Source of the DNA: Glacieibacterium sp038210595
GTDB taxonomy: Bacteria > Pseudomonadota > Alphaproteobacteria > Sphingomonadales > Sphingomonadaceae
Direction of reading: 5' to 3'
NCBI GenBank assembly: GCA_038210595.1
Contig: JBBQWN010000004.1
Coordinates: 69,334-133,333, forward strand
Length of the DNA stretch: 64,000 nt
In this document: positions 25,917 through 34,305 of the stretch, piece by piece
How positions within the stretch are numbered: the first letter of the stretch is position 1
Layout: each line of letters begins with the position of its first letter
The notes under the pieces: generated by a model
What the model was told of the DNA's origin: nothing
What the model saw: only the letters and a program-made list of their open reading frames with translations
The model's database searches: none
Program-made: the position numbers and the translations under genes

Positions 25917-26326
25917 TCCACCTGACCAAGGTCGCGGTCGGCTGCAGCGGCGTCGACATCCTCGACCAGCGCCAGCGCGCCCGCGCCGCCGACCTGCCGC
26001 ACCTCGAAGCCGCGGCGCTGACGCTGACCCGCTTCATGCCCAAGCGCGCCGACGAGCTGATCGGCGGCTCACTGTTCTGGATCATCAAGCACCAGCTGGT
26101 GGCGCGCCAGGAGATCCTGCGCCTCGCCATGACCGCGACGCCGTGGGGCAAGAAATGCGCCATTCTGCTCGCCCCCGGCCCGGTGCCGGTCAGCAGCCGG
26201 CCGCTGCGCGCACACCAGGGCTGGCGCTATTTCAGCCTCGACGACGCGCCGCCCGACCTCGGCCCCGGCGAGGCCGACGTGCCGCCGGCGATGCTGCGCG
26301 AACTCCAGTCGCTGTGGCTGGTGTAG
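25913..26326 (+). CDS. DUF1489 family protein
   Basis: A 137-residue protein of a family found almost only in alphaproteobacteria, with VIHLTKVAVGCSGVDIL at the start, FMPKRADELIGGSLFWIIKHQLVARQEIL in the middle and a C-terminal helix MLRELQSLWLV. The GTG start overlaps the mgtE stop. The SLFWIIK and arginine-rich pattern recalls proteins acting on nucleic acids, but no function is established. Confidence 0.85.
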   Translation: MIHLTKVAVGCSGVDILDQRQRARAADLPHLEAAALTLTRFMPKRADELIGGSLFWIIKHQLVARQEILRLAMTATPWGKKCAILLAPGPVPVSSRPLRAHQGWRYFSLDDAPPDLGPGEADVPPAMLRELQSLWLV

Positions 26327-26342
26327 CGAGGAACGGTCGGCC

Positions 26343-27023
26343 TCAGCCGGTGCACACCACGCTACCGCTGCCGCGCTTGGTCACGGCGCATTTGGCACCG
26401 CCGGCGACGCGGACGTCGCCCGAACCCATCACCGACACCGCCGCGGTCCGCGACGCATAGGCGGCGATGTCGCCCGACCCGGCAATGGTTGCGTCGAGCG
26501 TCGCGCACCTCAGCCGATCCAGCTGCAATTTTCCCGAACCGGCAATTTCGATCGCGACGCTGTCGCAGCGGCCCGCCGCGCTGGCCTTGCCCGAGCCGGC
26601 GACACTGAACGTCGCCCGCTGCGTATCGAGGGCCGCGACATCGATGCTGCCTGATCCGCCGATCTCCGCTCCGAAGGACGGCGTCTTGACACGGTCGATG
26701 TTGACGCTGCCCGAGCCGCCGACCTCGACGCCGCGCACCATCGGCACGGTGACGGCGATGCGCACGCGGCCGCCGTCATTCCAGCTCAGGCGGAAGCCCG
26801 GCTTCGTGCCGATCTTGAGCGTGCCGGCCTCGACCCGAATATCCAGACGGTCGAGCGCGCGTTGCTCGCCGGAAGCCTGAACGGTGACCGCCCTGCCCGT
26901 CGTCACCGTCACATCGGGCGAGCCACCGAGCGACACGCGGTCGAAGTTTCCGACCCTGAAGGCCATTTCCGCGCCGCTCACCGGGGTGGCGGCGAGCATG
27001 GCGATGGCGATGAGGCGGATCAT
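26343..27023 (-). CDS. GIN domain (DUF2807) exported protein
   Basis: A 226-residue protein with a signal peptide (MIRLIAIAMLAATPVSGA) and a beta-helical GIN domain marked by repeated GSGS, GSGK and GSGD turns at roughly 20-residue steps (EVGGSGSVNI, EIGGSGSIDV, SVAGSGKASA, EIAGSGKLQL, TIAGSGDIAA, SVMGSGDVRV). A Cys pair at the end (AKCAV, VVCTG) could close the last turn. ATG 27023 opens the signal peptide. A perfect palindrome lies 14 bases upstream, so it is probably regulated by a dimeric repressor not encoded in the window. Confidence 0.85.
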   Translation of the reverse strand: MIRLIAIAMLAATPVSGAEMAFRVGNFDRVSLGGSPDVTVTTGRAVTVQASGEQRALDRLDIRVEAGTLKIGTKPGFRLSWNDGGRVRIAVTVPMVRGVEVGGSGSVNIDRVKTPSFGAEIGGSGSIDVAALDTQRATFSVAGSGKASAAGRCDSVAIEIAGSGKLQLDRLRCATLDATIAGSGDIAAYASRTAAVSVMGSGDVRVAGGAKCAVTKRGSGSVVCTG

Positions 27024-27036
27024 GGACGGTCTCCGG

Positions 27037-27060
27037 TGTGTATTGTCTGAACAATACACA
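27037..27060. promoter_or_regulatory. 24-base perfect palindrome, likely operator
   Basis: TGTGTATTGT, CTGA, ACAATACACA: arms of 10 bases without a mismatch, just before the GIN-domain gene and within the likely promoter region. The form (TGTATTGT, 4 bases, ACAATACA) is that of a dimeric helix-turn-helix repressor such as GntR/YtrA, PadR or TetR types; which one is not decidable here. Confidence 0.75.
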
Positions 27061-27157
27061 AGCGACTACGAGAGTAAAGACCGTCGCGGCAAAGCCGCGG
27101 CGTCGGACGGCACCGGGCGTGATCCGCCCGCGCCGCCGACCGGGCCGCGCAAGTCCG

Positions 27158-27200
27158 CGATCAGCGGGAAATTCGCGAAGGGCAAATTTCCCGTTGATCG
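27158..27200. repeat. long imperfect inverted repeat (16-base arms, 11-base loop)
   Basis: Arms 27158-27173 and 27185-27200 pair over 16 bases with one G-T wobble; the loop is CGCGAAGGGCA. It lies just after the end of carD and has no T-run on either side, so it is not a simple terminator. From memory, similar GGGAAATT/CGCGAAGGGCAAATTTCCCG blocks occur as dispersed repeats in sphingomonad genomes; this needs a search. Confidence 0.75.
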
Positions 27201-27208
27201 AGGCTCGC

Positions 27209-27721
27209 TTACGCGGCCTTAAGGACCTGTTCGATCTTCAGCTGCGCCGCCGGCTCGTCGATGTTCTCCATCGCCGCCAGCTCGCGCGCCAGGCGGCCGA
27301 TCGCGGCCTCGTAGATCTGGCGCTCCGAATAGCTCTGCTCGGGCTGGTCCTCGGCGCGGTGCAGGTCGCGGACGACCTCGGCGATCGAAACGAGATCGCC
27401 GGAGTTGATCTTGGCCTCATACTCCTGGGCGCGGCGCGACCACATCGTGCGCTTGATCTTGGGCTTGCCCTTCAGCGTGGTGAGCGCCTCGAGCAGCGTT
27501 GCCTGGCTCGACAGCTTGCGCATGCCGACGCCCTCGGCCTTGTTGGTGGGGACGCGCAGGGTCATGCGCTCCTTCTCGAAGCGCAGCACATACAGCTCCA
27601 GGGCGGTGCCCGCGATTTCCGAACTCTGGACCTCGACGACCCGGCCGACGCCGTGCTTTGGATAGACGACATAGTCGCCCGCGACGAAATTGAGCGTCTT
27701 GGCTGCGGCTGCCACCATCAT
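27209..27721 (-). CDS. carD: CarD family transcriptional regulator
   Basis: A 170-residue protein with the N-terminal RNA-polymerase-interacting domain (FVAGDYVVYPKHGVGRVVEVQ, then LYVLRFEKERMTLRVPTNKAEGVGMRKL) and the C-terminal helical DNA-binding domain with WSRRAQEYEAKINSGD and a long acidic tail helix. CarD proteins bind the polymerase beta subunit and stabilise open complexes at rRNA and other promoters. Two ATG codons stand side by side at 27721 and 27718; AGGTG lies close upstream. The 219 bases before it hold no gene. Confidence 0.95.
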   Translation of the reverse strand: MMVAAAAKTLNFVAGDYVVYPKHGVGRVVEVQSSEIAGTALELYVLRFEKERMTLRVPTNKAEGVGMRKLSSQATLLEALTTLKGKPKIKRTMWSRRAQEYEAKINSGDLVSIAEVVRDLHRAEDQPEQSYSERQIYEAAIGRLARELAAMENIDEPAAQLKIEQVLKAA

Positions 27722-27940
27722 GCATCACCTTTCGTGTCGCCGTGGACAGGCCAGCCGTTGCACGCTGTTCAGCGCGCGACGAGCTGCGGACCTTGCCTGT
27801 TAATCCTGCCGGCGACGATTATGGACCATTGCCGCGCCCGCAGGAGGACACGACGGCCGATTGCTGTTCACGAACCCTGCTGGGCGCGTTACAGTGTATA
27901 GCAGATTTATTGCCGCAAATCCACTATCGGGTGACAGGGT

Positions 27941-28276
27941 TCAGGCGTCGCCGGGCTTGTCGCTGAAATACTTGTCGAACTTGCCGTCTTCGCCCTTGTG
28001 CGCGTCGGCGTCGGGCGGCGTCTCGCCCTTGACCGTGATGTTGGGCCAGCTGGCGGACAGCGACGCGTTCAGTTCCAGCCACTTCTCCAGCCCGCCCTCG
28101 GTGTCGGGCAGGATCGCTTCGGCCGGGCATTCGGGCTCGCAAACGCCGCAGTCGATGCACTCGCTGGGGTTGATGACGACCATGTTCTCGCCCTCGTAGA
28201 AACAGTCCACGGGGCAGACCTCGACGCAGTCCATGTACTTGCACTTGATGCAAGCCTCGGTCACGACATAGGTCAT
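27941..28276 (-). CDS. fdxA: 7Fe ferredoxin FdxA
   Basis: A 111-residue ferredoxin. The first cluster is bound by CIKCKYMDCVEVCPVDC and the second by CIDCGVCEPECP, the arrangement of [3Fe-4S][4Fe-4S] ferredoxins; the long C-terminal extension (residues 60-111) is usual for FdxA. It carries electrons to unknown partners. In many alphaproteobacteria fdxA sits beside carD and an S4 protein, as here. Confidence 0.96.
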   Translation of the reverse strand: MTYVVTEACIKCKYMDCVEVCPVDCFYEGENMVVINPSECIDCGVCEPECPAEAILPDTEGGLEKWLELNASLSASWPNITVKGETPPDADAHKGEDGKFDKYFSDKPGDA

Positions 28277-28321
28277 CGGTAGTGGTCCCCTGGGCGCGCG
28301 TTTACGGTCGTTGTCGCCCTG

Positions 28322-28633
28322 CTAAACGGCGGCGAAGGCTTCCGTCAATGGTGGCATTGCGCGAGCCCGGGTCAGGTCGGTGTAGAGTTCGCGCGCTTCG
28401 ACGAACGGTCCGCGGCGGTCGGCAAGGCTTTCGACCCGCACCACGACGACCTCGTCGTGCTTGGGAAAGCTGACCACCGAGCCTTGCCGGACCAGCGCCG
28501 AGGCGCGGTCGATGACGCGCCCGTCGAGCCGCAGGTGGCGGCTTTCACAGAGCGCCTGCGCGTCGCCGCGCGATTTCGCCAGCCGTGCGAACCAGAGCCA
28601 TTTGTCCAGCCGCAGTCCCTGACCGTAGACCAA
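28322..28633 (-). CDS. RNA-binding S4 domain protein (Hsp15-like)
   Basis: A 103-residue protein whose first 60 residues form an S4 domain (LRLDKWLWFARLAKSRGDAQALCESRHLRLDGRVI). Proteins of this type, such as Hsp15, bind stalled 50S subunits with peptidyl-tRNA. The start is a TTG at 28633, 3 bases after the stop of the helicase gene, so the two are coupled; no better start codon lies in frame downstream before the domain. The helicase partner also acts on RNA. Confidence 0.88.
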   Translation of the reverse strand: MVYGQGLRLDKWLWFARLAKSRGDAQALCESRHLRLDGRVIDRASALVRQGSVVSFPKHDEVVVVRVESLADRRGPFVEARELYTDLTRARAMPPLTEAFAAV

Positions 28634-28636
28634 GCC

Positions 28637-31156
28637 TTACCTGCCTTTCATTCCCGCGAGTGCCGCGAACGGGTTGGAGGGGTGAATCGGAACCACGTTG
28701 TCGCGGGCGCGCTCGGGGCGCATCCCGCCCCAGGCGAACGCCGCCGCGCCGTCGACGGCGCGCGGCCGGTAGCCGAGCGCGCGCATCAGCCGGGCAAAGC
28801 CGTCGCGGCTCATGCCGACGCTGGCGACCCAGTTGGCATCGGGCACGAACGGCACGCGGCCGTCGCGTGCGCCGTGCATGGCGCGCGCCAGCCGGTCGAC
28901 CATGTCGACCCGCACCGCCTGCAGACCGACGATCCAGAAGCCCGCGACGCCGTAGAAGGCGGCCGGCGCGGTGGCGATGACGTCGATGGTGACGCGCCCG
29001 GCCGGCGGCGGTGCCGGCAGGTCGCCCTGCCCGGTTGCGACGCCCCACAAGGCCAGCCGCCAGCGCGTCGGTTCCGGCTTGAGCAGGTCCGCGACATAGA
29101 CGTGCAGGTCGCCGAGCCGCACGCCCGCGCCCTGCAGCGCCTTGCGATCGGCACGGGTCAAGGCCTCGACCTGCGCGCTGAGCGCCTCACGCGGCGCGCA
29201 GCCCATATGTTCGACGAGGCGCACGATCAGGCCGCGCGCGGCGGGCGACAGTTCGGGCGTCAGCCGGTCGACGCGGGTCAGCGCCGCCAGATGCCGGTCG
29301 CGCGCCACCTCGAACCACGCCGCCAGCCGCCCGGCGACCTGCGCCCGCTCCGGTGTCGGCACGCTTTCGAGCGCGCGGTCGAGGTCGATGCGCGGGTGCA
29401 GCGCGTCGCGGCCGGGCCGCAGCTTGGCAACGCGCGCACCCTGCCACAGGATGCGGGGTGGCATGCCGCCGTCGAAGGCCATCGTGAAATCGGCGTCGGG
29501 GCTGGCGGCCAGCGCCGTCGCCCGCCGCGCCAGCTCGCGCGGCAGATGGCGCTCCGCCGCCGCCAGCAGGAGCTTGCGCTCGCCGGCGCGGGCGTTGGGG
29601 TCGGGCGTGAAGCGGAAGCCGTCGAGCGTGCCGATCGCCTCGCCCTCGACCGCCAGCGTGCCGTCGGCGTCGACCGCGACGCGCTGCTCGCCCTTGACCT
29701 TCAGGTCGCGCAGCAGCACCGCCGTCCGCCGGTCGACGAAGCGCTGGGTCAGCCGCTGATGCAGCGCGTCCGACAGCCGGTCCTCCAGCGCGCGGGTGCG
29801 CTCGGCCCATTCGGCGGCGTCCGCCACCCAGCCGGGGCGATGCGTCGCATAGGTCCAGGTCCGCGCCGCCGCGATCCGCCCCGACAGCGTCGCGATGTCG
29901 CCGGTGACGTTGTCGAGGCTCGCCACTTCGCTCGCCAGCCAGGCGGCCGGCAGCGTGCCGTCGCCCTCGCTCAGGTGCCGGAAGACGCGGCTGACCAGCC
30001 GGCCATGCTGCTCCGGCCCGGTCTTGCGGTAATCGGGCAGCTGGCACGCCGCCCACAGCCGCTGCACCCGGTCGCGGCCGCGGGCGATCCCGGCAATGCC
30101 GTCCTCGGTCGCCATCCGCCGCAGCACCGCCAGGTCGATGGCATCGTCGGCGCGCACCAGCGCGCGGTCGCCGGGCAGCGCCTCCAGGCTGGCGATCAGG
30201 CGCGGCAGCGTGTCGAACTCGAGGCGCGGGTTGCGCCAGACCAGCTGCGTCAGCGGCGGGAAGCGGTGGCCTTCGATGGCCTCGATCTCCTCGGGCTCGA
30301 AGCTCTGCGCCGCGGCGTGGCCAAGCTGGACGACGCCGAAATTGCCGTCGCGCTGGTGCCGCCCGGCGCGGCCGGCGATCTGCGCCATCTCGGCGACGCG
30401 CAGCCGCCGCTGCCGCTTGCCGTCGAACTTGTGCAGGCTGGCGAAGGCGACATGGGCGATGTCCATGTTCAGGCCCATGCCGATGGCGTCGGTGGCGACG
30501 AGGTAGTCGACCTCGCCCGACTGGTACATCGCGACCTGGGCGTTTCGTGTGCGCGGGCTGAGCGCGCCCATCACCACCGCCGCACCGCCCTTGTGCCGGC
30601 GCAGCATCTCGGCCAGCGCATAAACTTCGGCCGCCGTGAACGCGACGATCGCCGAGCGCTTGGGCAGGCGGCTGAGCTTCTTGGGCGGCGCATAGCTGAG
30701 CGTTGAGAAGCGCGGCCGGGTGATGATCTCGCAGTCGGGCAGCAGGCGGCGGATCAGCGGCCGCAGCGTCTCCGACCCCAGGATCATGGTCTCGGCATAG
30801 CCGCGCCGGTGCAGCATCCGGTCGGTGAAGATATGCCCGCGCTCCGGGTCTGCGCCGACCTGCCCCTCGTCGAGCGCGACGAACGCGACTTCGCGGTCCG
30901 CCGGCATCGATTCCGCCGTGCACAGGAAATAGCGCGCGGTGCTGGGAAGGATCTTCTCCTCGCCGGTGATCAGCGCGACCTGGGCCTGCCCCTTGATCGC
31001 GACGACGCGGTCATAGACCTCGCGGGCCAGCAGGCGCAGCGGGAAGCCGATCATGCCGCTGACATGGCCGCACATGCGTTCGACGGCGAGATGGGTTTTG
31101 CCCGTGTTGGTGGGCCCGAGAACGGCGGTCAGGGTGGCGGCCGACAGCGTCGTCAT
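28637..31156 (-). CDS. SUV3-like ATP-dependent RNA helicase (MgpS type)
   Basis: An 839-residue superfamily 2 helicase. Walker A is GPTNTGKTH at the N-terminus, motif II is ALDEGQVGADPERGHIFTDRMLHRRG (DEGQ where many relatives have DEIQ), and motif VI is QIAGRAGRHQRDG, as in mitochondrial SUV3. The C-terminal half is alphaproteobacterial and ends in WGGMRPERARDNVVPIHPSNPFAALAGMKGR. I start it at ATG 31156, right before the first strand and preceded by GGGCGGG; the longer frame from 31264 adds residues unlike the family. A 749-codon open frame on the other strand is a shadow of this gene. Confidence 0.93.
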   Translation of the reverse strand: MTTLSAATLTAVLGPTNTGKTHLAVERMCGHVSGMIGFPLRLLAREVYDRVVAIKGQAQVALITGEEKILPSTARYFLCTAESMPADREVAFVALDEGQVGADPERGHIFTDRMLHRRGYAETMILGSETLRPLIRRLLPDCEIITRPRFSTLSYAPPKKLSRLPKRSAIVAFTAAEVYALAEMLRRHKGGAAVVMGALSPRTRNAQVAMYQSGEVDYLVATDAIGMGLNMDIAHVAFASLHKFDGKRQRRLRVAEMAQIAGRAGRHQRDGNFGVVQLGHAAAQSFEPEEIEAIEGHRFPPLTQLVWRNPRLEFDTLPRLIASLEALPGDRALVRADDAIDLAVLRRMATEDGIAGIARGRDRVQRLWAACQLPDYRKTGPEQHGRLVSRVFRHLSEGDGTLPAAWLASEVASLDNVTGDIATLSGRIAAARTWTYATHRPGWVADAAEWAERTRALEDRLSDALHQRLTQRFVDRRTAVLLRDLKVKGEQRVAVDADGTLAVEGEAIGTLDGFRFTPDPNARAGERKLLLAAAERHLPRELARRATALAASPDADFTMAFDGGMPPRILWQGARVAKLRPGRDALHPRIDLDRALESVPTPERAQVAGRLAAWFEVARDRHLAALTRVDRLTPELSPAARGLIVRLVEHMGCAPREALSAQVEALTRADRKALQGAGVRLGDLHVYVADLLKPEPTRWRLALWGVATGQGDLPAPPPAGRVTIDVIATAPAAFYGVAGFWIVGLQAVRVDMVDRLARAMHGARDGRVPFVPDANWVASVGMSRDGFARLMRALGYRPRAVDGAAAFAWGGMRPERARDNVVPIHPSNPFAALAGMKGR

Positions 31157-31382
31157 CCCGCCCAAAATGGGCGTGCACGGCCTGCACACAAGGCCGGAAA
31201 CGAAACGAAACGCCGCTTGCCCATCGCGTCCTTTGCAAAGCACCGAACATGCGGAGAGTCGCACAGGTTGATGACGCTTTCAAGGCGACCCTCAAGATAT
31301 GGTTACGGAGCCGTCGCAACGGCTTTGCGCTTGCGATTTTTCCGGCCTTGGTTTCAGTTGCGCCGCTTACGGGGGACAAGAT

Positions 31383-32138
31383 ATGGCGGCACTGCGTCTA
31401 CTGGCCAAACTTCTGGCCTATTACGCGGCGATCGGGCTGGCGATCGCGCTGGTCCTGTGGCTGGTCCCGGAATGGAAGAACTACCTGCCGATCGGCCGGG
31501 TCTCGACGCTGATCGCCGAGAGCAGCGCCGGCGGTAACCAGCTGCCCGGCGCCGCCGCCGACCGCCTGCAGCAGAGCGGCGCGTTCGTGCCCAGCCTCGT
31601 CTGGCTGGCCGCCGCCGTGCTCGGCTCGCTGCTCGCCTCGCTGCCGGTCAGCTGGATCTACATGAAGATCCGCAATCCGCACGACTATGACCAGTCGCTG
31701 ATCGACACCATCGTCGTGCTGCCGCTGGTCGTCACCTCCATCGTCGTCGTCGTCCAGCATTCGCTGGCGCTGTCGTTCTCGCTGGCCGGCATCGCCGGGG
31801 CGGCGCGCTTCCGCAACAGCCTGAAGAGTTCGGGCGACCTGCTGTTCATCCTGCTCGCCATCGGCATGGGCCTGTCGGCGGGCATCGGCGCGCTGGAGCT
31901 GGCGATCGTCACGTCGGCTGCGTTCAATTTCGTGTTCATCGCGCTATGGGCGACCAACTACGGCGAGCGCGCCGAGATGAAGCGCTTCCTCAGCGAATTC
32001 CACGAGCACCCGGAAGGCCCGTCGTCGACGGTGACCACGACCACCGCCGCCGCCGTCGTCACCGAAGTCACCGAGACGTTCGAGGCCCGCCCGCCGAAAC
32101 CGCCGAAGCCGCCCCGCGACGACGACGACGACGATTAG
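31383..32138 (+). CDS. DUF4956 domain-containing membrane protein
   Basis: A 251-residue membrane protein with about five helices; the core GIAGAARFRNSLKSSGDLLFILLAIGMGLSAGIG is typical of DUF4956. The C-terminus is soluble, with ATNYGERAEMKRFLSEF, then Thr- and Pro-rich, and ends in PPKPPRDDDDDD. GGGGGA lies about 6 bases before the ATG. It is transcribed away from the helicase gene; the 226 bases between them hold no gene. Family members often stand beside polyphosphate or VTC-type genes; none is present here. Confidence 0.85.
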   Translation: MAALRLLAKLLAYYAAIGLAIALVLWLVPEWKNYLPIGRVSTLIAESSAGGNQLPGAAADRLQQSGAFVPSLVWLAAAVLGSLLASLPVSWIYMKIRNPHDYDQSLIDTIVVLPLVVTSIVVVVQHSLALSFSLAGIAGAARFRNSLKSSGDLLFILLAIGMGLSAGIGALELAIVTSAAFNFVFIALWATNYGERAEMKRFLSEFHEHPEGPSSTVTTTTAAAVVTEVTETFEARPPKPPKPPRDDDDDD

Positions 32139-33172
32139 CCGACGCAGCCCGACAGCAGTTTCGCGACCCCGGCCGGCGTCGCGACCGTGTCGAAACCAGC
32201 CGCGAGATAGCCGCTTGCCTTGGCACGGGTGCGGGGCTCCAGCTGGGGGATGGTGTCGAGCACGCCGGTCAGCGCCGCGCGCCTGGCAACCAGCTCGGCG
32301 AACGCCGCCGACGCTTCCGTGTTGAAGCGGCAATAGCCACGGTAGCGGCGGATGCGGACGTTGGGCAGCGGGATCGCCGCCGGCGACGTCGCATAGGGCG
32401 CGTCGACCAGCCCGGCAAAATCGAAGTCATAGGGCACGGGCGTAAACCCGGTGGCCGCGCCTTCGCTGCCCAGCAGCTTGGAATTGTGGCAGCAGTCGGT
32501 GCCGGCAGGGCCGGCGGTCATCGCCCAGTCGAGGTTGCCGATCAGATATTCGAACGCCGCAAAGCGCGCGCCGGCGGGCGCCGCCAGCGCGGCGCTGCCG
32601 ATCCGCTCGCCCTTGAACTTGGCGAGGTCGTTGCGCTTGGCGACATCGTCGGCATCCTCGACCAGGAAGCCCAGCCGCGTCGTCATCGGCTTGCCCTTAT
32701 CGTCGACGTAATCGATCGTCGCCAGGCGCACCCCGAAGCTGACCGGCGTCAGCTGCTGGTACATCCGGTAGGCGGCGTATTCGAGCAGCAGATACTGCTG
32801 GAAGCTTTCGGCCGCGCGGCAATGCACGACCAGCTTGAGCTTCTTCTGCCCCTTGAACAGCGAACCCGCTGGCGGCTTGTCGGTGAACTCGATGCGGATG
32901 GGCACGAACGTGCAGACGTCCTTCTCGCGCCGGGTGATGCCGCGCGGCGACAGGGTCGAGGCGAGCGTTTCCGGCGCTGCCCCGTCGACCCGGACCGTGG
33001 CGGGCACCGAGACACTGGCGCCCGGCGAAGCGCGCGACAGGCTGGCGATCGCGCCGGTGATGGTGAGGTGCAGCGGTGCGTCGCTGGCGAACAGTGGGTG
33101 CGGCTCCTTCGCGGTGGCGGGTACGGCGATCAGCCCGAGCGCGACCAGCGCCGCCGTCCAGCCCAGTTTCAT
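32135..33172 (-). CDS. hypothetical exported protein
   Basis: A 345-residue protein with a signal peptide (MKLGWTAALVALGLIAVPATA). The motifs I can see are RGITRREKDVCTFVPIRIEF, LLLEYAAYRMYQQLTP and PVPYDFDFAGLVDAPYA, with several Cys (DCCHNSK, YRGYC). The DFDFAG and preceding N-rich segment recall the metal-binding part of protein-kinase-like (CotH or HipA-type) folds, but I cannot support that further. Its ATG overlaps the phosphatase stop (TGATG), and its own end overlaps the DUF4956 stop by 4 bases. Confidence 0.72.
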   Translation of the reverse strand: MKLGWTAALVALGLIAVPATAKEPHPLFASDAPLHLTITGAIASLSRASPGASVSVPATVRVDGAAPETLASTLSPRGITRREKDVCTFVPIRIEFTDKPPAGSLFKGQKKLKLVVHCRAAESFQQYLLLEYAAYRMYQQLTPVSFGVRLATIDYVDDKGKPMTTRLGFLVEDADDVAKRNDLAKFKGERIGSAALAAPAGARFAAFEYLIGNLDWAMTAGPAGTDCCHNSKLLGSEGAATGFTPVPYDFDFAGLVDAPYATSPAAIPLPNVRIRRYRGYCRFNTEASAAFAELVARRAALTGVLDTIPQLEPRTRAKASGYLAAGFDTVATPAGVAKLLSGCVG

Positions 33173-34179
33173 CACTTCGCTCCCCCTGCCGTCGGTCGCG
33201 CGACGACGTGCGCGGTGAACTTGCCGTCGGCGATCTCCAGCCAGCTCGGCACGCCCTTGTAGACCGCCGAGATGCCCGTATCGATCCGTGCCAGCCGCCC
33301 GCCCTCGGTGATCACGATGCCGGTCAGGTTGGGCGTGTGCGCGATGACGATACGCTGCGCGCCGAAGGCCGGCAGCAGCGTGTCGAGCTGGGCGGCCACT
33401 GTCGGCTGCCCCGCGACCGCGGGCGCCGCGGGCGCCGCAAGGCCGCGATACCACAGCGGCCCGGCCTCGTCGTTGATGATGCTTGCCGGGTCGATGTCGC
33501 CAGCCTTCAGCGCCGCCGCGACCCGGGTGTTCAGCTCTGCCAGCGGCACCTGCGCATAGGCCGGCGCAATGCCGCCGTGGACGAACAGCGTGCCCTCGAC
33601 CAGCGCGACCGCCGGGTTGCCCGCCACCCATTTGCCGATGCGCCCGTTCGGCTGCCACGCCGCCTGGTGCTCCAGCTGCCCCAGCGGCGTCGCCGCGATC
33701 CACGCGGCGCGGATCGCCTCCGGGGTCAGCGCCGGATCGCGCTTTCGGTAGTCGGCCTCGATCACCGCCCGGTTGGCGGCGTAGGTCGCATCGCGCGTCG
33801 CCGCCGAGCGTGCGTCGGTGAACGCCGCATAGTCGCCTGCCGAGACATAGCGCACGTCGTTGGTGACGTTCATCGCTTCATGGTTGCCGACCAGCGCGAT
33901 GACCCGGCCATGCGCCTTGGCCGCCTCGCGCTGCAGCCGCATCAGGTCCTCGACGATCTTGAGCGAATCCGGCCCGCGATCGACCGTGTCGCCCACCTGG
34001 ACAAAGGTCGTGGTACCGCCCCGCCAGCGCCCCTTGGCGTCGATCAACCCGGCATCGACCGCGATGGCGCGCCACGCCGCGAAATCGCCGTGCAGGTCGC
34101 CGACCGCGACGACACGCGCCGATGCCACGCTGCCGCCGAGCCACAGCGCCGCAACCAAGACCGCCAGCCGCGTCACCAT
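33172..34179 (-). CDS. exported metallophosphoesterase (calcineurin-like)
   Basis: A 335-residue protein with a signal peptide (VTRLAVLVAALWLGGSVASA) and the metal motifs of calcineurin-like phosphoesterases: GDLHGDF, GDTVDRG, GNHEAMN and later HGG and AHTP. The order and the DTVDRGPDS segment match the Shewanella-like protein phosphatase group. It would act in the periplasm on phosphoproteins or small phosphate esters. It is coupled to the next gene, an exported protein of unknown function that may be its substrate or partner. Confidence 0.88.
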   Translation of the reverse strand: MVTRLAVLVAALWLGGSVASARVVAVGDLHGDFAAWRAIAVDAGLIDAKGRWRGGTTTFVQVGDTVDRGPDSLKIVEDLMRLQREAAKAHGRVIALVGNHEAMNVTNDVRYVSAGDYAAFTDARSAATRDATYAANRAVIEADYRKRDPALTPEAIRAAWIAATPLGQLEHQAAWQPNGRIGKWVAGNPAVALVEGTLFVHGGIAPAYAQVPLAELNTRVAAALKAGDIDPASIINDEAGPLWYRGLAAPAAPAVAGQPTVAAQLDTLLPAFGAQRIVIAHTPNLTGIVITEGGRLARIDTGISAVYKGVPSWLEIADGKFTAHVVARPTAGGAK

Positions 34180-34305
34180 GAAGCCCCCTTCAAGCGCTAA
34201 CATGCCGTCACCTTGCCCGAAATCGCGCCGCTACCGCAAGTTCGGCCATTGGCTTCGCACGCTCAGGCGGTTAGGCGCGCATAACAGGGAGGCCGTACCG
34301 AACCC

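Noticed and set aside
28457..30706. A 749-codon open frame on the plus strand.
   Set aside because: It is antisense to the RNA helicase gene. Its composition is Arg, Ala and Gln-rich, as expected from the shadow of a G+C-rich gene.
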